DNA of 64,000 nt from Duganella callida (GCF_004614165.1 NZ_SPVG01000180.1:1-64000), one strand, 5' to 3'; counted from the stretch's first letter, positions 55,405 through 64,000 are shown. Numbers and translations are program-made. The notes: a model not told the origin generated them from the letters alone.

Positions 55405-55444
55405 ACGAAAAAAAAAGGAACAGCCTTGTGAAAGACTGCTCCTT
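55405..55444 (-). terminator. Factor-independent terminator for the 55481-56458 gene
   Basis: On the minus strand AAGGAGCAG pairs with CTGTTCCTT (55436-55444 and 55415-55423), followed by a run of T residues (A-run at about 55408-55416 on the plus strand). It lies 36 bases after the stop. Confidence 0.8.
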
Positions 55445-55480
55445 GAGGTAGTGAAGCTCCGTTGAGGGAGCTGGGTCAGC

Positions 55481-56458
55481 TTAGTACCGTGGTGAAGTTT
55501 CGTCAGGATCGTCCTGCAACTTCATATCGGACGGCAAAATCAAACCCTCACCTTTAACGAAGCCGGCAATCTCAATATTTGCGGCAGCGTTAGTCAGGTC
55601 GTCAGGCTGGATGTTCATGGGATGGTTACGATACAGATATTGATAGTATTCGTTGATGTAATACTGATCCATGCCCATGTCAGACGGTTGGATGATGGAG
55701 TTGAGTAGATGTTGATACTCGTCCCACGTCAGCCTTCTATCCGAATACATCCTTTTAATCTCGTCCATGCACTCGTAATAGGTGTGAACACCAGTGCGAG
55801 GATTGACGAGATAGGTCAAAACGTGACGGTACTTACCATTGAGGAGGGGCATGATAATTTCGTCCCTGACATTGGAAGTAATCGCCTTCACTTGAAGACT
55901 AGCCGTCGCGGTCGAGCCATTGATCGTCAGAGGTTCAAACTCCACGATTCGGCTACGTTTTTTTGGAACTGCACGAACAAACATCACGTCCGTGTTAGCG
56001 CCAGGTTCAAAGTAGAAGCTGTGCCGTTTTGAAGTATCAACGGAACCTGTACCGATAGCCTCAAATTGCTTGATGTACTTGTCGGTCGGGGTGCTTCTAC
56101 CAGTGCGGTGCGAAATCCAGCAGAGGACATTCTTACCTATCGTTGACAGGTTGTCGTTAATCATCCTCACGGTCATGGCTTCAAACACATAGCCGATGAA
56201 CTGGCTCTTACCAATTTTTGAATTGAACTCTGCCAAACCCGTTTGACGGTTAAAGGTCAAGTGTCCAGTTTGCAAACCATCAGCTAAATAGTTACCGAAG
56301 TGGCGTTGCCGTAAGATGGCATCACTCAGGAACTTAGGAAGATTCGGGTAGTAAGGGTCAATGCTACCAACAGGGATGTTGGCGGGTATACCCAAATGTA
56401 ACGAACCATTCTTGTAGTAAAAATCGGTACCATTCAGCGGAATAATGATGTTGCTCAT
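55481..56458 (-). CDS. Unknown protein, possible PD-(D/E)XK-like nuclease
   Basis: The 325-residue protein is not recognised. A segment NTDVMFVRAVP, then SLQVKAITSNV about 30 residues later (near residues 155-200), could be a D...QxK variant of the PD-(D/E)XK site. A C-terminal Tyr-rich helix region (QYYINEYYQYLYRNHP) is conspicuous. The ATG at 56458 begins MSNIIIPLNG. It has its own terminator and stands alone. Confidence 0.6.
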   Translation of the reverse strand: MSNIIIPLNGTDFYYKNGSLHLGIPANIPVGSIDPYYPNLPKFLSDAILRQRHFGNYLADGLQTGHLTFNRQTGLAEFNSKIGKSQFIGYVFEAMTVRMINDNLSTIGKNVLCWISHRTGRSTPTDKYIKQFEAIGTGSVDTSKRHSFYFEPGANTDVMFVRAVPKKRSRIVEFEPLTINGSTATASLQVKAITSNVRDEIIMPLLNGKYRHVLTYLVNPRTGVHTYYECMDEIKRMYSDRRLTWDEYQHLLNSIIQPSDMGMDQYYINEYYQYLYRNHPMNIQPDDLTNAAANIEIAGFVKGEGLILPSDMKLQDDPDETSPRY

Positions 56459-56716
56459 GATGTAGCCTACAACAATCAAATCGATCCCCCGCCTGTATAT
56501 GTTGTGTGGGCTAAGGTTCAGCGCAAATGACTGAGGTTCTATGTCAAGGTTGAACTACTAATTGAATCTGCACTGATTGTTAGTCCAGTCAGATGATGTG
56601 CATAAATAAGAAAACCCTTTCAGTGTTGGTGCAGCCACTTCGGTTAAGCTTCTAGAATTGCTTTGTCAGAGCAATGATTTTGAAACGGTTTCCGGCTTAC
56701 GTTGCCATCTCCTTCG
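56459..56716. other. 258-base gap
   Basis: This holds the promoter region of the 55481-56458 gene and the 3' side of the SAP-domain gene. I see no gene and no clear repeat. Confidence 0.4.
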
Positions 56717-57505
56717 CTAGTCAAAACCTGGTATGACAGACTGCAACAGCGTCACATCACCAGGGAAGTACGGTGGAAGCGCCTGAGGATTTCGTTTCAG
56801 CGCCAGCTTGACGAACTTTTCATCACCCTCCTCTACATACAAGTGTTTGAACTCGGTGACACCCATCTTCAATCCTCGGTCACGGTCAAAAGTGGCTTTG
56901 GCTTTGAAGGCGATGTACCGCATAAGTATGGTGTACAGGGGATACCCTATGCCGTTTGATATCTGTTCTTCCTTCTCCTTCCATAACTTCGTTGAGTTCA
57001 AATTCGGTAGCGATTGCGCCAGCTCCAAGAGTTCTTTCTTCTTAGCTTTTGGTGGAATCTCTCCCCCTTGCGACTCGATGAACTCCTTCAAGTCAGCGAC
57101 CTTCAAATCTTTAAGAACCTTATCAGCAGTAAGCTCAAAAGTTCGATCAAGTGGCAATGCTAAACCAGTGGGGAAACGCAAAGGAGCGCTGCCCATCTTG
57201 GCGTAGGTCTTTTCCCAATAATCGTATTCAACCCATGCCCAATGACGGCCGGCAAAGTAGTTATTGAAGACATGCCTGTGGTAATGGTGCATGTTCATGT
57301 AACCGCCCTCGCCCTCGGAGATGAATTTGACCATCTCGCTGAACTCTTCTGGTGAGAAGCCATCAACATCAGCCATGACCTCATGAAAGACCACGGCATA
57401 GGTGCTGAACAATTCAGACTCAGCTTGAACAGTTGGAATGCTGCTTAACTTCAATTGGGGCTTTGGCTCTTCCTTCTTCTTTGAGAAAAAACTGAACAGT
57501 CCCAT
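56717..57505 (-). CDS. SAP-like domain protein of unknown function
   Basis: The 262-residue protein contains LKDLKVADLKEFIESQG followed by AKKKELLELA near residues 133-166, a SAP-type helix-extension-helix motif often used for DNA or RNA binding. The flanking regions (MHHYHRHVFNNYFAGRHWAWVEYDYW near residues 72-97) are rich in His and aromatic residues and unassigned. The ATG at 57505 lies four bases after the stop of a small upstream frame. Confidence 0.65.
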   Translation of the reverse strand: MGLFSFFSKKKEEPKPQLKLSSIPTVQAESELFSTYAVVFHEVMADVDGFSPEEFSEMVKFISEGEGGYMNMHHYHRHVFNNYFAGRHWAWVEYDYWEKTYAKMGSAPLRFPTGLALPLDRTFELTADKVLKDLKVADLKEFIESQGGEIPPKAKKKELLELAQSLPNLNSTKLWKEKEEQISNGIGYPLYTILMRYIAFKAKATFDRDRGLKMGVTEFKHLYVEEGDEKFVKLALKRNPQALPPYFPGDVTLLQSVIPGFD

Positions 57506-57509
57506 GCAA

Positions 57510-57690
57510 CTACACCTTCCCCGTATTGGCTTTCTTCGTCACCTCATAAGCACCAGGCAAAGACGCGCTCAAAAATGACTTGCGCATGTAGGTGGTGGCT
57601 TCCTGAACTTTGGTCAGCTCCAAGGGCTGCCATGTGCTGCTTTGCGTCCAAATTAGGGACTTTTTATTGTACCTGAGATGTTGACAGATA
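57510..57690 (-). other. Small coupled frame upstream of the SAP gene
   Basis: On the minus strand a frame without stops encodes SLIWTQSSTWQPLELTKVQ... ending ANTGKV at a TAG (57510-57512), four bases before the SAP gene start. It has a protein-like composition, but no ATG before residue MRKSF; a TTG or an upstream frameshift would be needed. A -10-like TACAAT (57668-57673, minus) lies within it. It may be a leader peptide or a decayed gene. Confidence 0.35.
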
Positions 57691-57736
57691 ATACTGTGGT
57701 TTGCTATTTGTCATGTATTTCCAAACTAGGAACACC

Positions 57737-58288
57737 ATGACAACCAGCACCACGCCTCAACTCACTCCTCAACAAGTTGCTGTTGTAGATTTGGCACAGA
57801 TAGCTAAGCGGCTAGCAGACTATTGGGAGATCGACAAGAACCTTCAAAAAGACGTAAAGGTATGGGCGCTGGCAATCGTTGACGCACTGAACTTTGCCGC
57901 CAAGCTCAAAGAGAACGAGAACACGAAAACCAGTATCTATGACGAGAAACACAAAGCTGTATTGGCGGCACTGAACTTGGGCTGCGTTGCTGGTGTTGAT
58001 CTAGATGCCGATGGGAAAGAAGTCCTCTACATGTATGCGTCAGGAATCGGCGTTGTCTGTGTCCATACCGAATTCATTCAACCACTGCCTCAAGTCGGGA
58101 GGTGGGCGGATGATTGGAGTGGTATCAAACGTCAGCAATGGGCGCCTGCAGCTCTGAATCCAAAAGCCATGAGGGATCTGCTGGAAGATTACACCAAACC
58201 CCAAAAGCCACTTAGAGATAGTGGTGAGTTTCACAGGAAAGCAAAGGCGGTAGATCGCTTCTACCACTACAACGATTACCAAGCTTGA
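57737..58288 (+). CDS. Unknown protein, first of a two-gene unit
   Basis: The 183-residue protein has an N-terminal helical part (LTPQQVAVVDLAQIAKRLADYW) and a middle beta-rich part with DLDADGKEVLYMYASGIGVVCVH. It has no family I can name. AGGA precedes the ATG at 57737. Its stop is one base away from the start of the nuclease-like gene at 58290, so the two are certainly co-translated. It may be an antitoxin or accessory subunit (inference from arrangement). Confidence 0.7.
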   Translation: MTTSTTPQLTPQQVAVVDLAQIAKRLADYWEIDKNLQKDVKVWALAIVDALNFAAKLKENENTKTSIYDEKHKAVLAALNLGCVAGVDLDADGKEVLYMYASGIGVVCVHTEFIQPLPQVGRWADDWSGIKRQQWAPAALNPKAMRDLLEDYTKPQKPLRDSGEFHRKAKAVDRFYHYNDYQA

Positions 58289-58289
58289 C

Positions 58290-58859
58290 ATGGAACTTCA
58301 ACAGCACATCCTAGATTTCACGAAGGCTTTAGCGACCGGCGAAATTGAAATCTATAACGAGTTTAGCTTACAGCATGAGCTTGGGCTTTACCTTCGTGCG
58401 CACCTTGAAGATTACCGCATCCAGTTTGAGCGTAACGTCTCACACTTCAATTTGCATAAGTCTGACCTGTACAAGCGTGAGATTGATATTGTTGTGATCT
58501 CAAAGGACAGGACAATCAACCATAGCGCTATTGAATTGAAGTTCCCAAGGAACGGGCAAGTTCCAGAGACGATGTTCAGTTTTTGCACCGACATAGCATT
58601 TTTAGAACAGCTTGTCGCTGGTGGTTTTCAATCAGCCTACTTCCTCGCTGTAGTCGATCACCCGCATTTCTATACTGGCAAACCAGATGGCATCTATGGC
58701 CTGTTCAGGAACGGTCAAACCATCTCAGGTCGCATTGTGAAGCCGACTGGTGCGAAGGATCGGGAAATCATAATCAAAGGCTCCTACACAGCTCAATGGC
58801 TTCCTATCAGCGACGATATGAAGTGCTGTCTGGTTCAAGTGGAAACTGGTCATGCTTGA
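58290..58859 (+). CDS. PD-(D/E)XK nuclease-like protein
   Basis: The 189-residue protein has a clear nuclease-fold pattern: Glu in helix QHELGLYLRAHL near residues 29-40, then YKREIDIVVIS near 62-72 and SAIELKFPRNG near 80-90, giving E...D...ExK. The fold suggests DNA or RNA cleavage. Coupled to the 57737 gene, it looks like an effector with a partner protein. It is the last gene of the AT-rich block. Confidence 0.78.
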   Translation: MELQQHILDFTKALATGEIEIYNEFSLQHELGLYLRAHLEDYRIQFERNVSHFNLHKSDLYKREIDIVVISKDRTINHSAIELKFPRNGQVPETMFSFCTDIAFLEQLVAGGFQSAYFLAVVDHPHFYTGKPDGIYGLFRNGQTISGRIVKPTGAKDREIIIKGSYTAQWLPISDDMKCCLVQVETGHA

Positions 58860-59062
58860 TTGTGTAAAGCTGGACGAGCTCCAAGGCAAGGACGCAAATC
58901 AATACCGAAATCGCTAAGTATTTGCGTACGACAAGCAAGCTGAGCTGTTGAGAGATTGAGAGATCGGTGAGAAGCGCCCTCGCGTACATCGTGCTGTGTG
59001 AAAGGCCGCTTGCATCGACCGGTCGAATCCGCATCCCGAAGCCGCCTCTCGGATGACGTTAG

Positions 59063-59722
59063 CTATCCCGCTACGTTTAAACCATCCAGAATAGCTAGTA
59101 CCCCCGATGCTCTAGACCTCTTTTCTGGATCTGCGCTTACCTCCGCATAGCTGATAATCCCATCTCGGCTGACGACATAGCGTGCGGACATCGGCAGGGA
59201 CCAGCTGGTATCGCCGCTGAAGCATGGGATATTTCCCCCTGCCGACAATACCACCGACCGCAAATTGTCTGGTATCGTCCATTGCACCCCGTAAGCTTGG
59301 GTCACCAATCCGCTTACGTCGCTCAACACGGGAAAGCGTAGCTTATTCAGCCGCTGTGTCTTGCGACTATATTCAACCGTTTGCTGAGATACCGCCACAA
59401 CCTGCGCCTCCCGGGCCAGAATTTCGTGACGGAACAAATTTAACTCCTGGAGATCAGCATTACAGAAAGGGCACCATATTCCTCTGTAAAATGTAATAAC
59501 TACATGGCCCTTTCGCAACAGCTGCTCAAGTGCGACGTCTTTTCCAGATGTATCCCGCAAGACAAACGAGGGCGCGCGCGCGCCAGCGGAAAGTGCTTTG
59601 TCCAGCCCTCCGGGATCAATCACATTGCGAAGTGCATGACGCAGCGCGTCAAAGGGAACTTCGCCTGTACAGCCGGTTGCTACCGGCCCTTCTCCTGCAG
59701 GGAGTTGCTCATCTAACCGCAT
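59063..59722 (-). CDS. Peroxiredoxin (AhpC/TSA family)
   Basis: The 219-residue protein has the peroxiredoxin motif VVITFYRGIWCPFCN near residues 75-89. The peroxidatic Cys is in WCPFC, so a second Cys lies three residues later as in Trx-like members. It reduces hydroperoxides or acts in thiol exchange. It is divergent from a LysR gene and marks the return to GC-rich DNA. The upstream gap 58860-59062 shows nothing recognisable. Confidence 0.88.
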   Translation of the reverse strand: MRLDEQLPAGEGPVATGCTGEVPFDALRHALRNVIDPGGLDKALSAGARAPSFVLRDTSGKDVALEQLLRKGHVVITFYRGIWCPFCNADLQELNLFRHEILAREAQVVAVSQQTVEYSRKTQRLNKLRFPVLSDVSGLVTQAYGVQWTIPDNLRSVVLSAGGNIPCFSGDTSWSLPMSARYVVSRDGIISYAEVSADPEKRSRASGVLAILDGLNVAG

Positions 59723-59819
59723 ACAACCTCTGACATTGCTATATCAATGCAGACACTGTATCGGTTTCCCCCTTGAGGAACTAGCCAACTCCAACGCGTT
59801 ACTGATATGCTCGGCTGAT

Positions 59820-60713
59820 ATGAATGATTATCTATTCGCGTTAAAGTTGTTCGCCCGGGTGGCCCGCCGAGGAAATTTTTCCGCCGCTGGCAGGGAATTC
59901 AATCTGCCCCAACCGTCTGTGTCGCGTATTATTTCCAGTCTGGAGCAAGAAGTCGGCGTGGTTTTGCTCAACCGGACGACCAGGGCCGTCAACCTGACCG
60001 ACGCGGGCGTCGAGTTCCTGGAGCGCATCGAGCCGATTTTACTTGCCCTTGATGAGGCTGCACAGGCCGTACGCGGCAGCGGCGAGTTGCGCGGCACGTT
60101 GCGGCTGGGCCTGCCATCCAGCTTTGCATTACGCGCGGTCGTTCCTCTACTGCCGGATTTTCTATCTGAGCACCCTAAACTTAAAGTCGAATTCATTCTC
60201 GACGACATGCGTCAAAACCTGATCGCCGATGGCGTCGATGTGTCGGTGCGTTTTGGCCAGTTGATTGATTCATCGACCGTGGTGCGCAAGCTCGGCGAGA
60301 CGCCGAAGGTCATCGTCGCTTCGCCGGCATATCTGAAAAAGTACGGTACGCCTAAAGTTCCCACCGACCTATCGAGCCACCGTACCATTTTCGGCCCGCA
60401 GACATCAGGGCAGGCATGGTCGTTCCGCAAGGAGGATCAGGCCGTTTCAGTGCGCATCGAGGGCGCGATCGTCGCCGCATTTAATGAAGTGGGGACCGCC
60501 AGCTCCGTTGCGGGCTTGGGCATCCATTGCCTGAGCGAGGCGGGATGTTACAAGGAATTGAAAGATGGAAGCCTGATTCGCTTGCTGCCCGACTGGGACA
60601 TGGGCTCAATCGAAGTAAACGCGCTTTTCACCTCGGGGCGTGCATCCAAGCCGTCAGCCAAAGCCTTTTTCGAATACCTGAAAAGCCAGCTTGGCCAATT
60701 CGGCATCCGCTAA
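59820..60713 (+). CDS. LysR-family transcriptional regulator
   Basis: The 297-residue protein begins MNDYLFALKLFARVARRGNFSAAGREFNLPQPSVSRIIS, a classical LysR winged helix, followed by the effector-binding domain (LRGTLRLGLPSSFA). The start at 59820 excludes 28 residues of the longer frame. It is divergent from the peroxiredoxin gene and upstream of the oxidoreductase at 60861, which are its likely targets. It resembles the AaeR/DmlR-type LysR subgroup. Confidence 0.92.
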   Translation: MNDYLFALKLFARVARRGNFSAAGREFNLPQPSVSRIISSLEQEVGVVLLNRTTRAVNLTDAGVEFLERIEPILLALDEAAQAVRGSGELRGTLRLGLPSSFALRAVVPLLPDFLSEHPKLKVEFILDDMRQNLIADGVDVSVRFGQLIDSSTVVRKLGETPKVIVASPAYLKKYGTPKVPTDLSSHRTIFGPQTSGQAWSFRKEDQAVSVRIEGAIVAAFNEVGTASSVAGLGIHCLSEAGCYKELKDGSLIRLLPDWDMGSIEVNALFTSGRASKPSAKAFFEYLKSQLGQFGIR

Positions 60714-60860
60714 TCCGCCGCACGCCTCACATGACAGTTATTCGCCCCGAGCATCAATGACGCCGGTATCTGCCCCCACAATAGGCATAACGGATCGACG
60801 AGCAGGAGCAGACGCTCCCACCGCCGATCTTCCATTCATGCTTATTTTGAGGATACTAAA

Positions 60861-61832
60861 ATGCGCGCCATTCAAAACACCGCCTTCGGCAATCCAGTTG
60901 AAACCCTTAAACTGATCGACACCACTGCACCAGGCAAGCCAGGTGCCGGCGAGGTGCTCGTCGCCATGGAATTTGCCCCGATCAACGGTAATGACATGCT
61001 CATCATTACCGGCCAATTCAAGTTTGACACCGACCTGCCATCGTTCGTCGGTAATGAGGGTGTCGGCCGTGTGGTGGAGGTCGGCGCCGGCGTGACCAAC
61101 GTGAAAGCAGGTGACCGCGTGCTGGCGCCGCTGTACAGCTGGACCTGGCGTGAGCAGATGATCTTCGCCGCCGATGGCTTGCTTGCACTGCCGACCCAAG
61201 TGGCCCCGCAACAACTGGCCATGGCGCGCATCAATCCCGTCACCGCCGTGCTGTTATTGGACCAGTTCGTCGATCTCAAGGAAGGCGACTGGGTCGTGCA
61301 GAACATGGCAAACGGCGGCATTGGGCGCTCGGTCATCGCATTGGCCAAGCAACGCGGCCTGCGGACCATCAGTTTCGTGCGACGGGCGGAACTGGTCGAC
61401 GAATTGAAGTCCGCTGGCGCGGACATCGTGCTCATCGATGGCCCCGGCGCAACCGAGCAAGTGAAGCAGATCGTCGGTGATGGCAACGTTCGCCTGGCCA
61501 TCGACGGCCTGTCGGGCAGCCACGCGGCGCGCCTGATCGATCTGCTTTCGCAGAACGGCGTGCTGGTCAGTTACTCATCGCTGAGCGGCGATATGAACAT
61601 CCCGGTCAATGCGCTGGACTTGCAGGCGCGCGGCATCGTCGTGCGCGGAATCTACCAGGGCCTGCCCGAATACGCAGCAGCGATTCCCGGTGCGATTCGC
61701 ACTTCGGTGGACCTGCTGGCATCGGGCGAGTTGACCCTCGCCGTCGATGCAGTGTATCCAATCAGCGAATTCACCCAGGCAGTCGAGCACTCGCTGCGCG
61801 GAGGCAAAGTGCTGCTGGACCTGCGTAACTAA
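60861..61832 (+). CDS. MDR-family enoyl reductase / quinone oxidoreductase-like
   Basis: The 323-residue protein has the GroES fold (APINGNDMLIITGQF), the tight turn VGNEGVGRVVEVG and the cofactor motif VVQNMANGGIGRSVIALA near residue 150. The Asn in ANGGIGR replaces the usual Ala/Gly pattern, as in the MECR/ETR1 trans-2-enoyl reductase group. No zinc ligands are present. GAGG lies nine bases before the ATG. It could reduce alkenals or enoyl thioesters. Confidence 0.88.
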   Translation: MRAIQNTAFGNPVETLKLIDTTAPGKPGAGEVLVAMEFAPINGNDMLIITGQFKFDTDLPSFVGNEGVGRVVEVGAGVTNVKAGDRVLAPLYSWTWREQMIFAADGLLALPTQVAPQQLAMARINPVTAVLLLDQFVDLKEGDWVVQNMANGGIGRSVIALAKQRGLRTISFVRRAELVDELKSAGADIVLIDGPGATEQVKQIVGDGNVRLAIDGLSGSHAARLIDLLSQNGVLVSYSSLSGDMNIPVNALDLQARGIVVRGIYQGLPEYAAAIPGAIRTSVDLLASGELTLAVDAVYPISEFTQAVEHSLRGGKVLLDLRN

Positions 61833-62139
61833 AGTCCCCCGGCCTGCTGGATCGCCTGCCGCCTTAGGCGGTGCGGTCCGGCGCCCACCCTCCCCCGTTT
61901 TATTGATCGCTTGACCGCCCCCGGCGCCGTCAGGCCGTGCGCGCTTGCCCATCTTTATACCTTCGCGCAGCGCCCTTTCCGCCCTCAGCAATTCATTCAA
62001 TCCGAGCATGAATGTAATACCGCCCACCCGTCTAGTGCGGTGGCCTCATCAGCATTATCTTGACAACCGAACGCAAGAAACGGCGCGCCTATTGTGCTGA
62101 TTGCCTTCACATAAAACAACCAACCGGGGTCACCTCATC
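61833..62139. other. 307-base gap
   Basis: The region is GC-rich with an open minus-strand frame (MLGLNELLRAERALREGIKMG), but no domain is recognised. CCTGCCGCCTTAGGCGG near 61855 forms an imperfect hairpin that may end the oxidoreductase transcript. Confidence 0.4.
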
Positions 62140-63009
62140 ATGGAAAAGATCACCCGCTTCATCTCTCACCGTATCCCACGCGAGCTTTCGTTCCAGGGAC
62201 CGCAGGGAATTTTGCAGGCATCGCACTGGCTTCCAGAAGAGACCGCAGCCTCCTACGACAATCTGATCGTGTTTTTTCACGGCGGGTACTTTGTCGCCAA
62301 TGACAGCGAAAGTCTGACCAGCTTATTTCACGATCTCACCAGCATCCCTGCCAATACCGCGCTGCTGGTGTTGCACTACACGCTGGCCAGCACCAGCCCT
62401 TTTCCGGCAGCGCTGGAAGACGGCTATAGCGCCCTGCTGTGGGCGGTACGGAACAGCAAGGCGCTGAAGTGGAGCGGCGCCAACCTGATTGTCGCCGGCA
62501 TCGAAGCGGGCGCCAATCTGGCGGCCAGCGTCGCACTCGTCTGCCGCGATCGCAAAATGCCGCTGCTGAGCGGTCAGTTGCTGATCATGCCCATGTTGGA
62601 TCCGGGCCTGACCAGCGGCTCCATGCGTGACGCACATGAGGAACCGGCACAACTATCGGCGGCCAACCGTTGTGTGCACGGCTACCGGCAGTACCTGCCC
62701 GACGTCGTCGACCGCCTGCATCCATATGCCAGCCCACTCAACGCCCATCGGCTGAAGGATTTGCCGCCCGCGCTGATCCTGTCAGCCGACGCCGACCCGC
62801 TGCGCGACGAAGCCGAGACGTATGCCTCGCGTCTCATTACCGCCGGCATTGCGACCTCCACGCTGCGTCTCGCCGCGTTCCCTTTGGACGATCACAACGC
62901 CCGCAGCGCCTGTGCCGCTGGCAGCGAAGCCGTCAGCGCTATCGCCGCATTCCTGCACACCATTCAGCACCGGCCAAAGCCAAGCAAGCCACCCGCCATG
63001 AGCATTTAA
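62140..63009 (+). CDS. HSL-like alpha/beta hydrolase with replaced nucleophile
   Basis: The 289-residue protein has the oxyanion motif VFFHGGYFVAND near residue 45 and a C-terminal acid block LILSADADPLRDEAE near residue 215. The nucleophile elbow reads VAGIEAGANLA, where active enzymes have GDSAGAN, so the Ser is replaced by Glu. Similar Ser-less proteins occur beside RND efflux genes. It lies 43 bases before an efflux adaptor, so it is probably part of that operon. No strong ribosome site is seen; TTG 62101 is an alternative start. Confidence 0.82.
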   Translation: MEKITRFISHRIPRELSFQGPQGILQASHWLPEETAASYDNLIVFFHGGYFVANDSESLTSLFHDLTSIPANTALLVLHYTLASTSPFPAALEDGYSALLWAVRNSKALKWSGANLIVAGIEAGANLAASVALVCRDRKMPLLSGQLLIMPMLDPGLTSGSMRDAHEEPAQLSAANRCVHGYRQYLPDVVDRLHPYASPLNAHRLKDLPPALILSADADPLRDEAETYASRLITAGIATSTLRLAAFPLDDHNARSACAAGSEAVSAIAAFLHTIQHRPKPSKPPAMSI

Positions 63010-63052
63010 TCCAAAGCAAAGAAAGACCCAACTCACCACATGAAGGAACACC

Positions 63053-64000
63053 ATGAATAAGCACTCAATCATCCAGTCAGCCCTACGTCCGTTGGCTGCA
63101 GCGCTCACCATTGCCGGCATTGTGGCTGCGCTCAGTGGCTGCGGCGAAGCCAGCAGCAAAGCGCAGGAAGCTACGCCGCCAGGGGCCCCGATCACCGCCG
63201 CGCCCGCCATCGCACGGCAGATCACCGAAACACAGGAATTTTCAGGCCGCATGGAGTCGGTCGAGAATGTTGAGATCCGTGCCCGTGTCAGCGGCTACAT
63301 CACCGCAGTGAACTTCCAACCCGGAGGCAAGGTCAGCAAAGGACAGGTGCTGTTTGTCATCGACCCGCGCCCTTACCAGGCAGAAGCGAACCGCGCCGAA
63401 GCAGCAGCCCATGCCGCCAGGGCCCGTGCGGATCTGGCTCGGCTGGAGCTGGCGCGTGCTGAAAAGCTCCTGGCTGACAAAGCTATCGCTCAGCGAGAAT
63501 TTGACGAGCGCGCCGCCACTCAGAAAGAGCTGGAGGCGAACGCGCGTGCCGCGTCGGCACAGTTTGACACCGCTAAACTCAACCTCAGCTATACCCAGGT
63601 GACAGCACCGATTAACGGCCGCGCCAGCAAGGCCGAGATCACAGTGGGCAATCTGATCGATGCCAGCGCCGTACTCACATCGGTGGTCTCTGATGAGAAG
63701 ATTTACGCCAGCTTCGACGGCGATGAATCGACCTATATCCGCGTAGCCGCCAACGTGCAGCAAGGCCGTGCCATAAACGTCCGGGTGGGCCTCGCCGGTG
63801 AAGAGGGGTATCCGCACGAGGGCAAGCTCGAATTCATCGATAACAAGCTCGACGTGCATACCGGCGCGGTGCGCATGCGCGCCGTCTTCGTTAACAGCGA
63901 CCGGGTGTTGGCGCCCGGCCTGTTCGCCAAGGTCCAAGTCGACACAGGCAATGCGCAGGCTGGCGCCACGAACGCCGTACTCATCAACGACAAGGCGATC
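63053..64000 (+). CDS. RND efflux periplasmic adaptor lipoprotein (runs off the window)
   Basis: The frame is open from ATG 63053 to the last base (316 codons visible). AAGGAA precedes the ATG. A lipoprotein signal ends in ALSGC (Cys near residue 28). The adaptor domains follow: ARVSGYITAVNFQPGGKV barrel-sandwich half, VLFVIDPRPYQAEANRAEA, a coiled-coil hairpin with KAIAQREFDERAA, the second lipoyl half (LSYTQVTAPINGRASKAEI) and the beta barrel. It is of the MexE/AcrA type and links the inner-membrane RND pump to the outer-membrane channel. The pump gene is expected just beyond 64000. Confidence 0.93.
   Translation, partial: MNKHSIIQSALRPLAAALTIAGIVAALSGCGEASSKAQEATPPGAPITAAPAIARQITETQEFSGRMESVENVEIRARVSGYITAVNFQPGGKVSKGQVLFVIDPRPYQAEANRAEAAAHAARARADLARLELARAEKLLADKAIAQREFDERAATQKELEANARAASAQFDTAKLNLSYTQVTAPINGRASKAEITVGNLIDASAVLTSVVSDEKIYASFDGDESTYIRVAANVQQGRAINVRVGLAGEEGYPHEGKLEFIDNKLDVHTGAVRMRAVFVNSDRVLAPGLFAKVQVDTGNAQAGATNAVLINDKAI

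Noticed and set aside
14337-59060. Integrase or transposase gene able to move the islands
   Set aside because: I looked for tyrosine and serine recombinase and DDE motifs in the listed frames and found only the dead IS66 end, so mobility of the islands rests on the repeats alone.
1-64000. tRNA, rRNA and riboswitch genes
   Set aside because: I saw no convincing cloverleaf, rRNA segment or known riboswitch core by eye; a covariance-model search would be needed to exclude them.

Overview
The window is bacterial. The outer parts (about 1-14.2 kb and 59.06-64 kb) are GC-rich, with strong G/C third-position bias and gene families typical of Betaproteobacteria. An Oxalobacteraceae genome (Massilia/Duganella/Janthinobacterium type) is the best guess from gene style alone. 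The middle (about 14.34-59 kb) is visibly more AT-rich, has little codon bias, and looks horizontally acquired in at least two blocks.

Left chromosomal part: the end of a NodT-type outer-membrane efflux protein, dps, an SGNH hydrolase and an aldo/keto reductase converging on a perfect 48-bp-arm palindrome, a divergent LysR regulator, a galactan module (TonB receptor plus GH53 galactanase lipoprotein), a K+ channel with a zinc ribbon, a regulated operon (MmyB-type XRE regulator, semialdehyde dehydrogenase, Old Yellow Enzyme), a DsbC-like thiol protein, and two gene relics (Rpn nuclease and thioredoxin reductase-like). At 14263 a mutS reading frame starts but is cut after codon 28.

Island 1 (14337 to about 38330) begins exactly at the mutS break with a 184-bp noncoding repeat. 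A second, 87% identical copy starts at 38327. Between them lies what reads as an oxidant/electrophile defence island: SDR, alpha/beta hydrolases, MOSC-ferredoxin reductase fusion, VOC and DUF427 proteins, a SLAC1/TehA channel, a cupin, a MerA/RclA-like flavoprotein, ergothioneine genes egtB-egtD, a chemoreceptor, a GGDEF/EAL protein, an EF-hand protein, a quinone oxidoreductase-like enzyme and an RclC/AhpD/RclR-like group. Three ABATE/CGNR regulators are interspersed. Ten inverted repeats of one design (GTAACCT-N17-AGGTTAC, always 31 bp) lie in promoter regions of most transcription units. I read this as an island-wide regulon, apparently undescribed.

Block 2 (38.33 to about 59 kb) carries anti-phage and mobilization functions: a DUF3800 protein, a Gabija-like pair (OLD-type ATPase/TOPRIM nuclease and a UvrD-like helicase with a one-base frameshift), several unrelated PD-(D/E)XK-like proteins, an AAA+ ATPase, an 11-bp tandem array, a probable oriT, a RHH mobilization protein, an LPD7-containing relaxase, a decayed IS66 end, and small unknown operons. 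No integrase or transposase that could move either block was found.

Right part (59.06-64 kb) returns to GC-rich DNA: peroxiredoxin divergent from a LysR regulator, an MDR-family oxidoreductase, an HSL-like hydrolase without its serine, and the start of an RND efflux adaptor that runs off the window. The rest of mutS is not in the window.
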